The position numbers and the translations under genes are program-made. Positions 25,329-37,304 of a stretch of 64,000 nt of DNA are shown in pieces (positions within the stretch are counted from its first letter, which is position 1; every line of letters begins with the position of its first letter). Source of the stretch: Acholoe squamosa (taxonomy: Eukaryota; Annelida; Polychaeta; Phyllodocida; Polynoidae); contig OX439047.1 of NCBI GenBank assembly GCA_949317995.1, positions 49,301,505-49,365,504 of the forward strand, read 5' to 3'. Below the pieces are notes generated by a model. It was not told the origin of the DNA, ran no database searches, and saw only the letters and a list, made by a program, of their open reading frames with translations.

Positions 25329-25388
25329 ATGGCCGCTGGTGGGATGTGGTCAGTATTGCACGGCCGCACATGGGCCAACAAGTCAGCT
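25329..25388 (-). CDS. Candidate short exon bordering a minisatellite
   Basis: On the minus strand, acceptor AAACTGCAG is followed by 60 open bases (ADLLAHVRPCNTDHIPPAA) and a donor of type GCCAT then GTAACG. The array at 24740-25328 begins at this donor, and several units keep a near copy of the border (CCACCAG.GGCCAT then GTAACG). Short, so weak on coding grounds alone. Product unknown. Confidence 0.25.
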
Positions 25389-25399
25389 CTGCAGTTTAT

Positions 25400-28300
25400 T
25401 GAAATCACTCACTTTTCACAGAATGATCAAACGGGTCAGGATCATCAGAAGGTATCCGATTGAAAAGAAGAAAAAGATAGTGATCATGAGACTGAGGCAA
25501 AGAATAAAGTAGATATTTCCTAGGGCTATTTGCTTGCTATTTATTTTTCTAGCCACTTCTGATTTGGTATTTTAAAGACAGTGACAAAGTTCTGGCCAAT
25601 CTCAAACAGTAAGTCATATATATGTCATTAAAGTTTATTTTCAACTGAGTACATTCAGGAGTCTGCAGGCCCTGCCACAAATAAACTCTGAAAAAAAGCA
25701 ATATTGTACTCTCACATTACTATCATCAATATATCCAATATCTCCAATATGCCGCCCTCTCTGAACCATTAATTCGGAACAGTAGAGCTCTCTGAGTCCC
25801 TGAACTGCATTGTGCCCAGCAATCCTTCAGCGGCCGAACTGGACATTTGTTGTGCAACAGCTACTTTAAGAGGAAAATTGTTGAATCAGTTTAATTCAGA
25901 CATCGGCAGATGTTTAGAGAGAGTCATCTAGTATCAATGCTTTGTGTATGTGGCCTGCAGTACGATAGTCCAGCAATCCCACAAAATTATACAAAGAATG
26001 ATCAGTGATGGCACACGCTGACAGACGCCGAGACGGTAACTAAGGATGCAAGACTGGTTGAGAGCTGAGCCATCTTGTTGGAAATCTACTGTGGTAGTGA
26101 CTGTCTGACACCAAGATAAAAATCACAGATTCCCGAAACATGATCTAGCAGCTAATCACAATAAAAAAAATAAATTCCCGTAGCGGATTTAGAAGAGGGC
26201 ATAGGGTTGCCCCCCCCCCCACTTTTTGTCGGAACTTTAGCAGTATGACGACTCTGTATTGTCAGTATTGTCACACTAGTAGAGCACTTATTTCCCATAA
26301 TAGAGATTCAATATTCGTTATTTTACCAGTGCTTTCTTCCCTTCATTCGCAAAACCTCTAAAGGCAATTGAATATATGCCTTTCTTCCTATAATTTCCAT
26401 CAGGGACGCATTAGGACTCCTTTGTATTGCCAATCACAACACCAGCGCCCACTGCTATTTGCACACTAGAAGTTGGACGAGCATACCGCCATCCTCCCGT
26501 CCTATATTTGCGTCATAACCCTAACGCTTTGATTTCCTCCACATTTCACCCTGTCACACATCAGTACTGAAATATGACTACTTCCTAAGAAAGAGTGTCT
26601 GCCTGCACTTGAAAGCTATGTTTTGCAGGCTGTCAGTGCCAACTGTCCTGTGCCTTATTGTGGGTTGGTTGGGGTTGGGCAAAAGTGAGTTGACCGGAGC
26701 TTCCTCCCAGGGGGGCATTTACCTAAAATGGTAGATGACAGGGGCTTTAGCTGATAAACTGCTGACGGTCCCTTGCCTCTGCTTCTCTGCCATCAATATA
26801 TGACAGGAAAACAGGAGAATTGTTCTATAAACATGTATTGTTTCCTGAAAATCCTTCTTCTTTTGCGAAGAGAGTTTGGTATAGAATTCCCATAGTCCCT
26901 TTTGCAAAAAGTCAATTCCTTTACTTTTGGAAACTCACTCTTTGTTGTAAGTCAAATATCTGAGTTTTGGCAATCGCTGGATATATATCTAAAGGGTTCT
27001 AAATACCTTTTTCAGTTCCAAAGTTTTCCTAGCGAGGAGGAGGGAAATTGGTGTTACTCCCTTGAGTGTGATTAGCCTTGATAGAGGCAGGGAGTTTTTA
27101 TCATTAATTTTTTAGACGGTCTCTGGAGAAGTGGGTGCACGCATCATCACTCTCCGGGCTAAATTAAGTAGGTCCGAACAGAAGATCGGTCAGCATCCTC
27201 AATTCCATATTGAAAACGATAAACTAACCTTGTTTGGGCAATCAATGGTGGAATGATGTACCAAAAGAAGAAACAGAACGCCCCCGCTATCGGCATTTTA
27301 TGAGGTACTCTCCACCCCTGGCAGCCCCACCCACCGATAACAGATACAATGAGGGTAAAAGGCAATTACACCAGATCTATGGCACATATATATACTACGG
27401 TCACATTCCTCACAGTGCTGTCTCAATACTTTAATTGTCTTTCTCACAGAAATGGCGTCCTGTGTGTTTTTATATATAGGGTCAAAGACAGTGATGCCCC
27501 TCACTGGTCAATGAAAATTCGGAAATCATCCTAATTTTCGGGACTCCCTATAGGAAATGCCTATAGGAAATGAATTCCAAAATTCGGAATTCCTAAAAAG
27601 TTAGGAAAAGTGGCATCTCTGCAAAGAGCAGGGGAAAGACTACAGAAACCCAGCCCCAACAGTATAATGAGAACAGTGCCCTAGGGGTGGTAACAGATGG
27701 AGTATATTCCTATATTCCTCTCCTATATAGCCCCACAAAACTCTACAGCCGCACCGCTCACCAGCACTGGAGGAGAAAATGGCGTGCCTCTGCTGGTTCC
27801 GGGCGGATTTATCCGCTTACTGCCCTGTCCTGCCGGGTACCAGTGCCGGCTGACTACTGCCGAGGCATGCTTATTCAACACTTCTTAGGTTTACTGATTT
27901 TCTGCCCTATGTACCCCAGGAGCGGGTTGGGGCCTTGTAAGGGCATGTATATAGTGGATATCATAGGAGGAGTCCAATAGTAGGGGCAGGGGAGAAGGGG
28001 ACCTGACAGGAGTGGATCTGGTTGGAGCATGAGAAGGTCTGGTAAGGGCAGGAGGGCATTACCTTTAGGTGGTCTATAGTGGGGCAGGAGTGATTCGATG
28101 GGTATTTGGTATAGGGGCAGGTGGGTAAGGGCAGGATGGCATTAGGTGGTCTAGTCGGATAGGAGTCATTCAATGGGTATTTGGTTTGGCCAAGTGGGGA
28201 TCTGGTAGGAGAGGAATGGTTTAATGGCAGGTGAGGGTCTGTTATGAGCAGGTGGAAGCCTGGTATGGCATCAGGGAGTCTGTAGGCACGGGGGGGGGGG
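25400..28300. other. No supported gene
   Basis: Unique-looking sequence with a C12 run (about 26208), a fragment resembling a hAT end (GTAGCGGATTTAG, 26179) and a small direct repeat CCTATAGGAAATG at about 27547. Confidence 0.45.
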
Positions 28301-28314
28301 GGTTGGGGGCAGGA

Positions 28315-28634
28315 GGCCCACTGAACAGGACTCAAGTTGGGAACGTTCACTTGGGCAAGGAGAACGTGACTTTCCTTGGAAATTTGGACACCCCAGAACA
28401 TCTTATACTCGAAAAAAAATGTCTAGTTCCTGGGAATATCCTGAGTCTTTCCTGGGAATATCCCATGTCTTTCCCAAGAAATTCCAGAGAAATTCTCAAA
28501 ATCTAGACTCAAGAATTTTCTTGAGTGTAAGTTGTTATGGTGTGTCCAAATTTCCAGGGAAAATCACATTCTCTATTCCTGTTGTATTCACAAGTCGGGA
28601 CTCGAGAAATTCTCGAGATCTTGTTCAGTGGGGG
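28315..28634. mobile_element. Foldback MITE-like element
   Basis: The left half (CCCACTGAACAGGACTC ... CCTTGGAAATTTGGACAC) pairs with the right half (GTGTCCAAATTTCC ... TTGTTCAGTGGG) as a long imperfect inverted repeat. The interior holds further palindromes (CTCAAGAATTTTCTTGAG; CTCGAGAAATTCTCGAG). Non-coding. Confidence 0.6.
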
Positions 28635-29017
28635 ACATGCAAGGACCACCCAGGAGTGATTCGATTAGGTTGGGTTGTGTAGGATATGTTGTTCGGTCAG
28701 GACCAATGGGGTCAGGCAGGGTAGGGGTGACGGGCCTGTGGTCTGGTAGAAGCATACCGAGGCTAACTCACGTGACAGAGGCCCTTTGGACGATGGGCTT
28801 AACCCATATAACCTATATTCAGTGCATCGTAGGCCACTCATTACGAGTTAGCCCGTTAGCCCATTCCTTACTGTCTTTATTACACGATTAACCAATAAAA
28901 AAATCAATAAATAATCAATAGAATATCAATAAATTCAAGTTGAAAAATCATTCCCCTCCACCGTGACTCGAAGCCTGCCATAGTGTGTGTACACACAGCG
29001 AAAAAAAATATTCCCCC

Positions 29018-29081
29018 GGACCGGGACTCGTCCTGCCTACCTCTAGAAGCTGAGCGAAATGCGCTAACCACTAGAGACCAC
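29018..29081 (-). repeat. tRNA-derived SINE head (degenerate)
   Basis: On the minus strand: GGTGGTCTCTAGTGGTTAGC (A-box-like TAGTGGTTAGCGC) and, about 45 bases on, ACGAGTCCCGG in B-box position. Too altered for a working tRNA. A related copy is at 44245-44330. Confidence 0.5.
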
Positions 29082-29234
29082 CGGGTCTCACACCTCGGCG
29101 CCCGGCAGCCATTGGTTTGGTACTGTGCACGACTTGCCTGGTTATGGGTCAAGGTGCTGGACACTTTCACACTACACTAATGCTGGGTGGCTTTATATCA
29201 TAGAGACCTGGTTCTAGCCAACCACTTCTCGTCA

Positions 29235-29306
29235 GTCGCTGTGGCGCAATGCATAGGGAGTTAGATTGGGGATCAGGAGACTGCAGGTTCGACCCCTACC
29301 CTGCCC
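29235..29306 (+). repeat. tRNA-derived SINE head
   Basis: GTCGCTGTGGCGCAATGCAT starts an A-box-like region (TGGCGCAATGCATAGGG) and GGTTCGACCCC is a good B box 44 bases later. The acceptor stem does not close and it sits inside a repeated element, so a SINE-type relic is preferred over a tRNA gene. The second copy, at 44722-44796, shares GCAATGCATAGGGAG and GGTTCGACCCCTGCC. Confidence 0.55.
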
Positions 29307-30039
29307 ATTACAAGTTCGTAGGTTTTAACATGTAACATGACATGTTAGGACATGTGACATTTTAGGAGTGCTGATATCCAGGATATCAGCACTCCTAGGA
29401 CCTGCAATATTGACAGGTATGGGAATATCCAGAAAAAAACACCCAAAATCACAGAGGTCGTGTAATAATATGGGATTAACCTGTCGGTCGTATAATCACT
29501 GTCATCCTGTCGTTTGCGGAAGCCGCCATCTTAATATAACGTCACATGACTACACAGCCCTTCACGTCACAAACTACTCTCCAAGATGATCTCACGGCAT
29601 GTACAGGACGTGTCAATCAGTGAGACTGGATCACAGAGAGGTGTTAGGAGTTTGAGGGTGGCACGCAGGGGCAGGTCATGATTGCTATGTGTCAGGTCTG
29701 GTTTGTTCCTTCGTAAAAAACACTAAACCCGTGCTGGACTTTTGTGTTTTATGAGTTTTGTGAGTGCAATAGACATCTCCCTTTGTCATAGTCGATGTAA
29801 TACCTGTCATAAAGTCACATATTTAGTAAACGTCTGTGCATGAACTACATGAAGTTTGTGTTTAGTGAGCTTTTGTAGAGTAAATGCTAGAGGAGGAAAG
29901 TTCAAGAGCAGTAAACATTTTATGTAGCACTAGAACTTGGACAGATAGAGATAATGGTGAAGTATCATGCCATTTCCCAAATGATAAACGTCTTTTTACG
30001 AGGTGAATATAAGGTTGGTTCTATAGGACTCAGTATGGC

Positions 30040-30213
30040 GGCCTAGTGGAGCCGCCATTTTGAATTTCGCTGGTTGAGGTAAAACCCACTGATAGCACCT
30101 ACCATGATGGGTACCTTATCCCTGGTTAACATTCACTTCCAGGGACATGCTGGTCCCATCCTACCAGTTCTTATCAGTGTGTGTTGCCGGAACCAGCTCC
30201 ACACCAGCTAGTG
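30040..30213. repeat. Dispersed repeat, uninterrupted copy
   Basis: Matches 31687-32122: CCGCCATTTTGAATTTCGCT, GGTTGAGGTAA.ACCCACTGAT, then CCAGGGACATGCTGGTCCCA. It holds the empty target CCTGGTTAACATTCACTTCC that the other copy has filled with a MITE. Confidence 0.75.
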
Positions 30214-31774
30214 GCCAATAGAATAGGTGCAATATGTGATTCGTCGTTTAAGACAGGAATGGTATCTTACAGAACATCTGTATACATATCAAGATATATA
30301 TTAACAACCAGAGGTGGTCTGTTTAAATTTGTTAGCAGGACTTGTGAGGTACCAGCCGCGGCCACTGGCCCTACATTACATTACTGTAGTAATGTTTACA
30401 GCTCAATAGGCCGGACAATGTGACACTGTCCGCCAGACCTGCTATTACCCAGACCATGAAGCCTCAGGTGCAGCGCTACCCACACACCCACCCACCCACA
30501 CCCACACCCACACACCAATCTAGGCCTACCAGAACCTCGGCACTTGGTGAGCTATTCACAGCCGCTCAGTATGAAATATGGATATCTGGGTTAAGTCCTT
30601 CCCCTGCTGAGAGACTTGTTAATGCTTGTCTGCCCTCTCCTAGCACCCTGCCCATTTCTACACTGCTACAATAGTCCTCGATTCCTTCCTTAACTTGGTC
30701 AGAGTCCTGCACACACGTGCTACACCCTGGGGTGTTTCCGATATTATTACACCATATTGAGATTAATTCCTTTTTAAAAAGACAGCGACCTTAACTTTAG
30801 CAGGTTGCCCTGCATCGTTTGTATATTGCTTAGATCCTTAGGTAGTTCTCGTGTATTTAATGAGGTACAATTAACGACTTATGCATGACACTGAATGACA
30901 GCGTCTAGCTTGGTCAACTTAAGGCATCAAAGAGCAAGTAGTCATGCCTTGAGAGCCTTAACAAGGTCTAAAAGCATCACGGGAAGGACCGGATTGGAAA
31001 TCTGCGCGTCCAAGACCACTATCTAACTTGGCCATCGTACAACATGGCAAAGATACACTCTAGACACTGCCAACATAATAGTGCAGGTGACTAACGAATC
31101 ATCAGAATAGAAAGGCTACCTGAAGGGGACAGACCATCCACTCACTTTACTTTTCCTTAGCCATGTTGCATCAAGGAGAAAGCAAGAACTGTGCACGGAG
31201 TGTGTGAAGGATTTGCTGGAAGGTACTTGGCAGAGAGTGTCCCGCCTGACGCCAAGCCCTCAGTCTCTATACTACTACGTACTCACTTTCTATGTGCCAA
31301 AGGCCATTTTCCATGGCAACAGACTGGAAATAACTTTGTATGCCATATTTTTTTTTCACGTGCTTCGTCCTATGATCTAGTCCTCCACCTTAGAGTGAAT
31401 CTTTCATATGTAGGGCTTCACGATGTCACCGGAAATCACTCCCAAGTTGCCTTTTACAGGGATACCATCCACCTCGTGGAAATAAAGGCAGGAATGCTAT
31501 ACCTTCAATAGAACTCCAGGAGACACAACTCGGTGCCAGGCTGAGCATAGCTGTCACTCTCTACCCACTGCCGGCGGATGTACCTTCATCCGTTTTATTT
31601 ATCATTGTTTTCTATGGAGAAAAAAGAAACGGATGAAGGGTGACGTATGGTCCATAAGTGGGCAGTGCATGGACCCACCCCTTATGGAGGCCTAGTGGAT
31701 CCGCCATTTTGAATTTCGCTGGTTGAGGTAACACCCACTGATAAACCCCATGATGGTCACCTTGTCCCTGGTTA

Positions 31775-32035
31775 GGCCTAAAAAAGTTGTTCTGTTCAGG
31801 TAACGGGGCCAAAAAAAATTAGGGTAGGTAGGTAGGGATTTTTTTTTTTTGAGAATTTTTTCAGACCGGCTGTAAATTTTCGGGCCTATGCGACGCGATT
31901 TTGATGCACGAGATCTTGAAAAAAACAAACTTCCATGTCTCGCTAAGTGCCAAAATATCAGATTTTCCCCCAAAATGGCCAGAAGAAAGTTTGGGTAGGG
32001 CCAAAAAGTTACCTGAACACAACATTGTTTTGGCC
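31775..32035. mobile_element. Harbinger-like MITE with TTA target duplication
   Basis: Ends: left GGCCTAAAAAAGTTGTTCTG then TTCAGGTAAC; right, reverse complemented, GGCCAAAACAATGTTGTGTT then CAGGTAAC. 261 bp, flanked by TTA (31772-31774) and TTA (32036-32038). A 3-bp TTA/TWA duplication and GG-starting ends are typical of the PIF/Harbinger superfamily. It splits the repeat copy at 31687-32122; the copy at 30040 shows the unfilled site. No ORF. Confidence 0.8.
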
Positions 32036-32676
32036 TTAATACCCACTTCCAGGGACATGCTGGTCCCATCTTATCAGTTCTTATCAGTGTGTCGCCAGCT
32101 CCAGCTCCAGACTCGCTAGGAGGTTCACTCTAAGAGACTCATGCACTACTCATACTAACTGACTCCCTTTAATCGAGTACTTGGGAGCCCGAGGGTTGGG
32201 ATCAATTAAAAGCAATCTCTGGTACCATAATAACTAATAAATGGGAAACTTTGAACGTAGCGAAGTGAAAGATGAAAAGCACAGAAGAAAGTGGTCAAAA
32301 ACACAGGCAAGAAGCCTGACATTGGTCTGAGCTTTCATCCTGTGATTTATGATAGGAGTAGGTGGGATTGACCCTATATAAAAGGGACGCTGTCGGTAGG
32401 ACCTGGGAGTTGGCAGAAAGGAAGGATCCTGATCACAGAGAAGCACATCTTGTGTCGGATGGGGGGGGGGGGGGAGGGGGAGGGGCGGGATACTACGTTG
32501 TTCTGAGGAAAGAAGTTTCTATAAGGCTGTTTCACGAGCATTTGACATGAGTTCGTCATCTATAGCTTCCATCCATATGCCAAAATTAAAATGATCAAAA
32601 AAAAAACACAATGAAGGGATAGTTGTAATAAGGAGGAAACAATAGTCATGGAAATAAAATGGAAATTTCATTTAAG

Positions 32677-32793
32677 TTAGTTTTTAAATGTGAAACTCCA
32701 TGGGCTGACAAACTTGTTATAGAGTGGCGGGGGCCGGGTGACAATGTCGGATATTGAGAGGCATGGACCCACCATATCTATGTACACCATGTT
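32677..32793 (-). CDS. Candidate terminal exon preceded by a minisatellite
   Basis: On the minus strand, acceptor TTCTGTACAG is followed by 38 open codons and TAA. The peptide starts NMVYIDMVGPCLSISDIVTR and continues PPPLYNKFVSPWSFTFKN. No strong donor is seen inside, so it may be a last exon, though no clear AATAAA follows within 100 bases. The 73-bp array at 32794-33245 lies immediately upstream. Each of its units carries the same TACAG plus the first bases of the exon, so the array duplicates an acceptor border. Product unknown. Confidence 0.33.
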   Translation of the reverse strand, partial: NMVYIDMVGPCLSISDIVTRPPPLYNKFVSPWSFTFKN

Positions 32794-33245
32794 CTGTACA
32801 GAGTACATGTACCCCGAGTAGGATGCCTCACATACATGGACCCACCATATCTATGTACACCATGTTCTGTACAGAGTACATGTACCCCGAGTAGGATGCC
32901 TCACATACATGGACGCACCATATCTATGTACACCATGTTCTGTACAGAGTACAGGTTCCCCGAGTAGGATGCCTCACATACATGGACGCACCATATCTAT
33001 GTACACCATGTTCTGTACAGAGTACACGTACCCCGAGTAGGATGCCTCACATACATGGACGCACCATATCTATGTACACCATGTTCTGTACAGAGTACAT
33101 GTACCCCGAGTAGGATGCCTCACATACATGGACGCACCATATCTATGTACACCATGTTCTGTACAGCGTACATGTACCCCGAGTAGGATGCCTCACATAC
33201 ATGGACCCACCATATCTATGTACACCATGTTCTGTACAGAATATA
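32794..33245. repeat. Minisatellite, 73-bp unit, about 6 copies
   Basis: Units: ATGGACCCACCATATCTATG, TACACCATGTTCTGTACAGA, GTACATGTACCCCGAGTAGG, ATGCCTCACATAC. On the minus strand each unit holds TCTGTACAG plus the first bases of the candidate exon 32677-32793, i.e. a repeated acceptor border. Confidence 0.9.
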
Positions 33246-34463
33246 TGTACATTGTACACATATTGTGGGTCACAGTTGGCACATGATTTTCACGGGTGGG
33301 TTTCCACACAAATCAAACATTGACATATATCACTGGATTTTATGATACTTATCCAATTTCTATGCGTGTGGCCATCTTTGAAGTTGTGTAACATCACCCA
33401 AAAGCTGCACTTTTGGTTTGGGATCTGGAAGTGAACTGCAATAGTCATATCCAGTGTGTTAGGTTATGGGAGCTCGGAAAACTGCTGTAGATTATCTTTA
33501 GTCCCACACAACAAATCGAAGGCACAGCTAGGCCTTGCTATAAAGACCCATAACCTGGGGTGATATTACGTTCCCAAAGACCGCTAGGTCGTACTCCCTA
33601 GACTGGCAACCTGTTTGACTGTACCATCTATCAAGGCTTTTCCAACAAACCTATCAAGTGCCATCATAAACCCAGAACCTTTAATTCATCCTGGAGCTAG
33701 GTCCTCCCAGCCTCTGCCTTCAAGGTTTATTGGCCACCTCCATACCAAGTGGAACCTAAATGGAGCATAAAATCTGCCTTTTGGAATGTCCTTTCATGAA
33801 GGTCAATCTGTTCACAGTTTCTTTTCTGTGCAAAGTCATGTTTTCTGTAACGACGAAGCTATTGCATCTCAGTCCCAATCATCATTTCCAATAATGATGG
33901 TTGGAAGTGAAAAACCTGAAAGAGGATGCATCTTATAAAAACTGCAGTATATAGCATTACAGGATAACATAAATGTGTTGGTAGACTGGTGGAAGACAAA
34001 CCAGCAATCAGTGCCCGAAGTAAAGTCTGCAATGCCAATATTCTGGATTTACCATCAACCCTTCTGTGCACCCTTCCTCTTCTGGCCTCACACAGACTGT
34101 ATCAGATAGCCAGAGGACCCACCTCGACTTATTACAAGGGGTCAATGGTTAAGAGATTATGTTAAGGATTCAAATGAAAATTTAGGATCTAAGATCTATG
34201 ATCAAGATATTATGGTTTCAGATCTAAATTTTAGGACCAAATATCATGATTTGAATATGGAATCTAAATGCAGTTCATTTGCCGTGCGTTTTACCATTTA
34301 GAAATTTATACTGTATTATCTGTAGAGTAATGCTGTAATGCCGTGTGTATTCATATCAAGGTCAATTTTGCTGAGATTGCATCATGCCATTCAATACATG
34401 CCTGTGAATGTAGTGCTTGCTCGCTCTCCATGCATAATCCTGTCCCACAGGTATAGGTAAGTA

Positions 34464-34580
34464 ATATATGATGAATAGACTTGCACTTGTTGGCTTCAGG
34501 GGGTGATATAAGCATTCGCCTTCGGCTCATGCTTATATCACCCCCTGAAGCCAACAAGTGCAAGTCTATTCATGATATAT
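34464..34580. repeat. Near-perfect hairpin, 52-bp arms
   Basis: Arms 34464-34515 and 34529-34580 match at 51 of 52 positions; the loop TCGCCTTCGGCTC contains a small stem. The arm sequence has no similarity to the hairpin at 22064-22178, although both precede the same kind of TIR element. Confidence 0.88.
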
Positions 34581-34585
34581 TGCGC

Positions 34586-35164
34586 TTATAACATGGTTTC
34601 TACCATTAATTCTAAGTATTTACCTTTAAAAATGATAGAATCCATTGATTTCTTATGCGAGTCGACAAGACGGCCCTCCGCCATCTTGGTTTCATGTAGA
34701 TGTATGGTCAAGCTGGTGACCTGGTGCAACTCCCATTCTCGTAGGCCTACTAGTGGGAATACGTTGAGACAGAGCTGCGCCAGTCTAAAGCTTAATCCAT
34801 TCTGTACACACCAGGCGGTGGCACCTGTAGTGTTGACAGAATGGCGAACATGCACGGTCAGTCGCCCGGTTCGAATCTTTTGAATGATTTTTTTTATGTT
34901 AAATTCAGCCATAATATCAAGTAATCTACCCGACAGGGAGTTAGAATAACATGTAAAGGATATACTGCTGAAATTATTTCGTCAGATTTGGTCTATAAGC
35001 TTCCAAACTGGAGGATTTACTTTCGTGTCAGCTCGTTGTCAAGGTAGGATTCAATATGTCCGCTCCGCTGTGCGTCCGCTGTCAATTTTGGGTTCTTATA
35101 TCGCTAGATATGAGAACTCATATTATCCATTTTAGGAACTGAAAACTCGATAACCATGTTATAA
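34586..35164. mobile_element. TIR element, 579 bp, non-autonomous
   Basis: Perfect 13-bp inverted ends TTATAACATGGTT (34586-34598) and its complement (35152-35164). Related to 22189-22779 over about the first 100 bp. Contains GGTTCGAATC (34868), a B-box-like word. No coding sequence. Confidence 0.65.
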
Positions 35165-36156
35165 TATGGAGTATACTTATACCTGGATTAGAATATGCAA
35201 ATCAGTCAAGCACAGAAATATTGAGTAAGTACTGACATATATTGACTAATTGCTGACAAATAGTGAGTAGGCTTAAATAGGCCCTACTGAATAAAACACA
35301 AAGGCAACAAAACACAGCACACACTCAATCACCATGTATTAATAGTTTCAAATTATTAGCATATGAATTCTACAAAGAAGCAATGGAACATATCTATGTA
35401 TATTGAAAAGTACCAGGACACTGCATAATTATGCTAATTATGCAAATAATATGCATGGATATGGAGTGTTCGGTATGAATCTGGGGTGTTTCGTTCCCCT
35501 AAAGAACATGCCCCACTAAAAAATTTGGTTCGAAAAAGAATTAGCGAAATAATGTTTTTGACTAGGAGCCTTTTCGGCCCCATCCAGTCCACCTGTGCCC
35601 TTACCACAGTGTGCATGCGCCCTACCTCCAGCCAAAACCTATCTGTTTTAAGTGTCACTGGCGAAAAAGGGCAGGTTTGAGAAAGGAATGGATCGAAATG
35701 AAGGGGTTTTTGGGACGTGGGGGCACACGCCAGTCCAGGCACTGGCAGAAAGGTCCAAGAACTGGCAGTTTTACAAAAACCATCATATCTCCCTTACTAT
35801 TGATCACACAGGAACGTGCCGCACATGATTTGGTATCATCCTACGACATCAAAATGTAGTTTTGACTGATATTTAAATTTTAGACCACGTTAAATCACAA
35901 AAATGCCCATAACTTCACATTGAATCGTCCTGGGAAAGAAAAACAAACAGAATTGGAATCCCCTCGGTAATTGGCTTTCACTTGTAGAGTCCAAGAACGA
36001 ATAAAACATTACCAGGATGGTTTTCCACCCTTTCTTAGCTAAATCACGATCGATACTAACCATTAGCCAACAACACATGTCTATTGTGAATGCATTACTG
36101 CATAAATAAAGGAAAAACGTTGGCACTGCTTATGAAAAACGAAAGACGTTCATGGT

Positions 36157-36226
36157 ACGACCGAGGATCGTTCCGGGGACCTCCCACGTTCTGGGCCCAC
36201 GCTCTCACGACTGAACTAGCGGGGCA
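36157..36226 (-). repeat. tRNA-like sequence (SINE head)
   Basis: On the minus strand: GCCCCGCTAGTTCAGTCGTG then AGAGCGTGGGCCCAGAACG, with TAGTTCAGTCGTGAGAGC as a good A box. The B-box region GGAACGATCC is altered from GGTTCGATCC. Probably tRNA-derived and decayed. Confidence 0.45.
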
Positions 36227-36879
36227 GCTGTCTCTGGGGTGTGTGCTTAGCGTACAAGAAGAACTTGGACAGGTGGACAGACATATGGACAGACACCGGG
36301 TGGACATGTCCACGCGGCCTGTGGTTTGCCGGGAACCAGCCTTAGTGCCTTCTGGGCATGTTCGTAAACACCTGCAGGCATGGCAGTCTACAACTCGTCA
36401 AATATGAGACAAAATGAATTAAATCTTTCAGAATTATCACAGATATAATGTGTAATTGTCACAACTTGTCAGTTTTTGTCACAACTCGTCAGATTTTATC
36501 ACATGGCACTGGGAAAATGAATAAGGTAGTGTGACGACATGCAGACCACCCTGCAGGGTTTATGAATGCAGCCAGCTGACAGATCATGCCACCAACAGCA
36601 GCAGGGTTTCAGCCAATCACGGGGAGCGGGGAGGGAGGTGGTGCCGACTGCATGGGCGTCGGTGGTGCCGGCAGCGGCAGGCCTAAGTGGGACAGTGGTT
36701 CGGTGGCAGCGGCCAAAGGGGGCAGGAATGGGGCCACCCCAGCAGCACAGCCACCACCACCGTTCAGAGGTGGGGGGGGTGCAATGACCAATGCAAAGGA
36801 TTATGAAGGAGCAGTGCTTTGTATTAGAACACAGGGCTATTCCTGTGGCCTCTGCCACTACTTCAGTCACCAGTATTCA

Positions 36880-36992
36880 CCACCACCACCACCACCACCA
36901 CCACACTACTCCCACCCCTCACACACATTCCAAGAAAGGTAGTAACAGGTCCACCACCACCACCACCACCACCACCACCACAACCGCCATCA
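36880..36992. repeat. CAC/CCA triplet microsatellites
   Basis: Two CCACCA tracts (about 36880-36905 and 36950-36980) separated by CCCACCCCTCACACAC. Open frames across them are low-complexity artefacts. Confidence 0.85.
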
Positions 36993-37304
36993 CTACTACC
37001 ACCAACCCTACAGTAGGAAAGCACCACTCTTCTGTGCTTGACTGATTTGCATATTTTAATCCAAGTAGGCCTATAGGCATACTCAATACTGTACCCATGA
37101 GACAGGATTATATATGGAGAGCGAGGAAGCACCACTATGAGAGCCTATATTTAAGAATACAAGGTCTCATACGAACTCATGGCAACTAGTCCCTCCTTTC
37201 CCCATTCCATTCCTATTATCAATTCATCACCCTGGACTCATGCAGTCAGCCGCCCCTAGTTTAATTACCATACGTATTGGTTGGCTAAGAGTGCTAGTCC
37301 AAAC

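Larger units (their letters stand above)
28876..29471. mobile_element. Composite TIR element containing two tRNA-like segments
   Basis: Left end TTTATTACACGATTAA, right end reading inward ATATTATTACACGACCTCTG. The shared motif is ATTACACGA. Inside are two head-to-head tRNA-like pieces (29018-29081 minus, 29235-29306 plus) and a hairpin at 29373-29402 (GGAGTGCTGATATCC and its complement). Inverted sequence left of the left end (ATGGGCTTAAC with GTTAGCCCAT; GGCTAACTC with GAGTTAGCC) suggests a flanking hairpin. A relative lies at 44027-44998. Confidence 0.5.

Noticed and set aside
24735-25402. 161- and 107-codon plus ORFs
   Set aside because: Produced by the GGTTGGTGGGACA-type array; glycine/valine repeats only.
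29235-29306. Functional tRNA gene
   Set aside because: The acceptor stem does not pair, the anticodon arm is irregular, and a paralogue sits in the same repeat context at 44.7 kb; better read as a SINE head.
36566-37045. Histidine/proline/glycine-rich ORFs on both strands
   Set aside because: CAC/CCA triplet repeats and a GC-rich stretch keep frames open; no splice or codon support.
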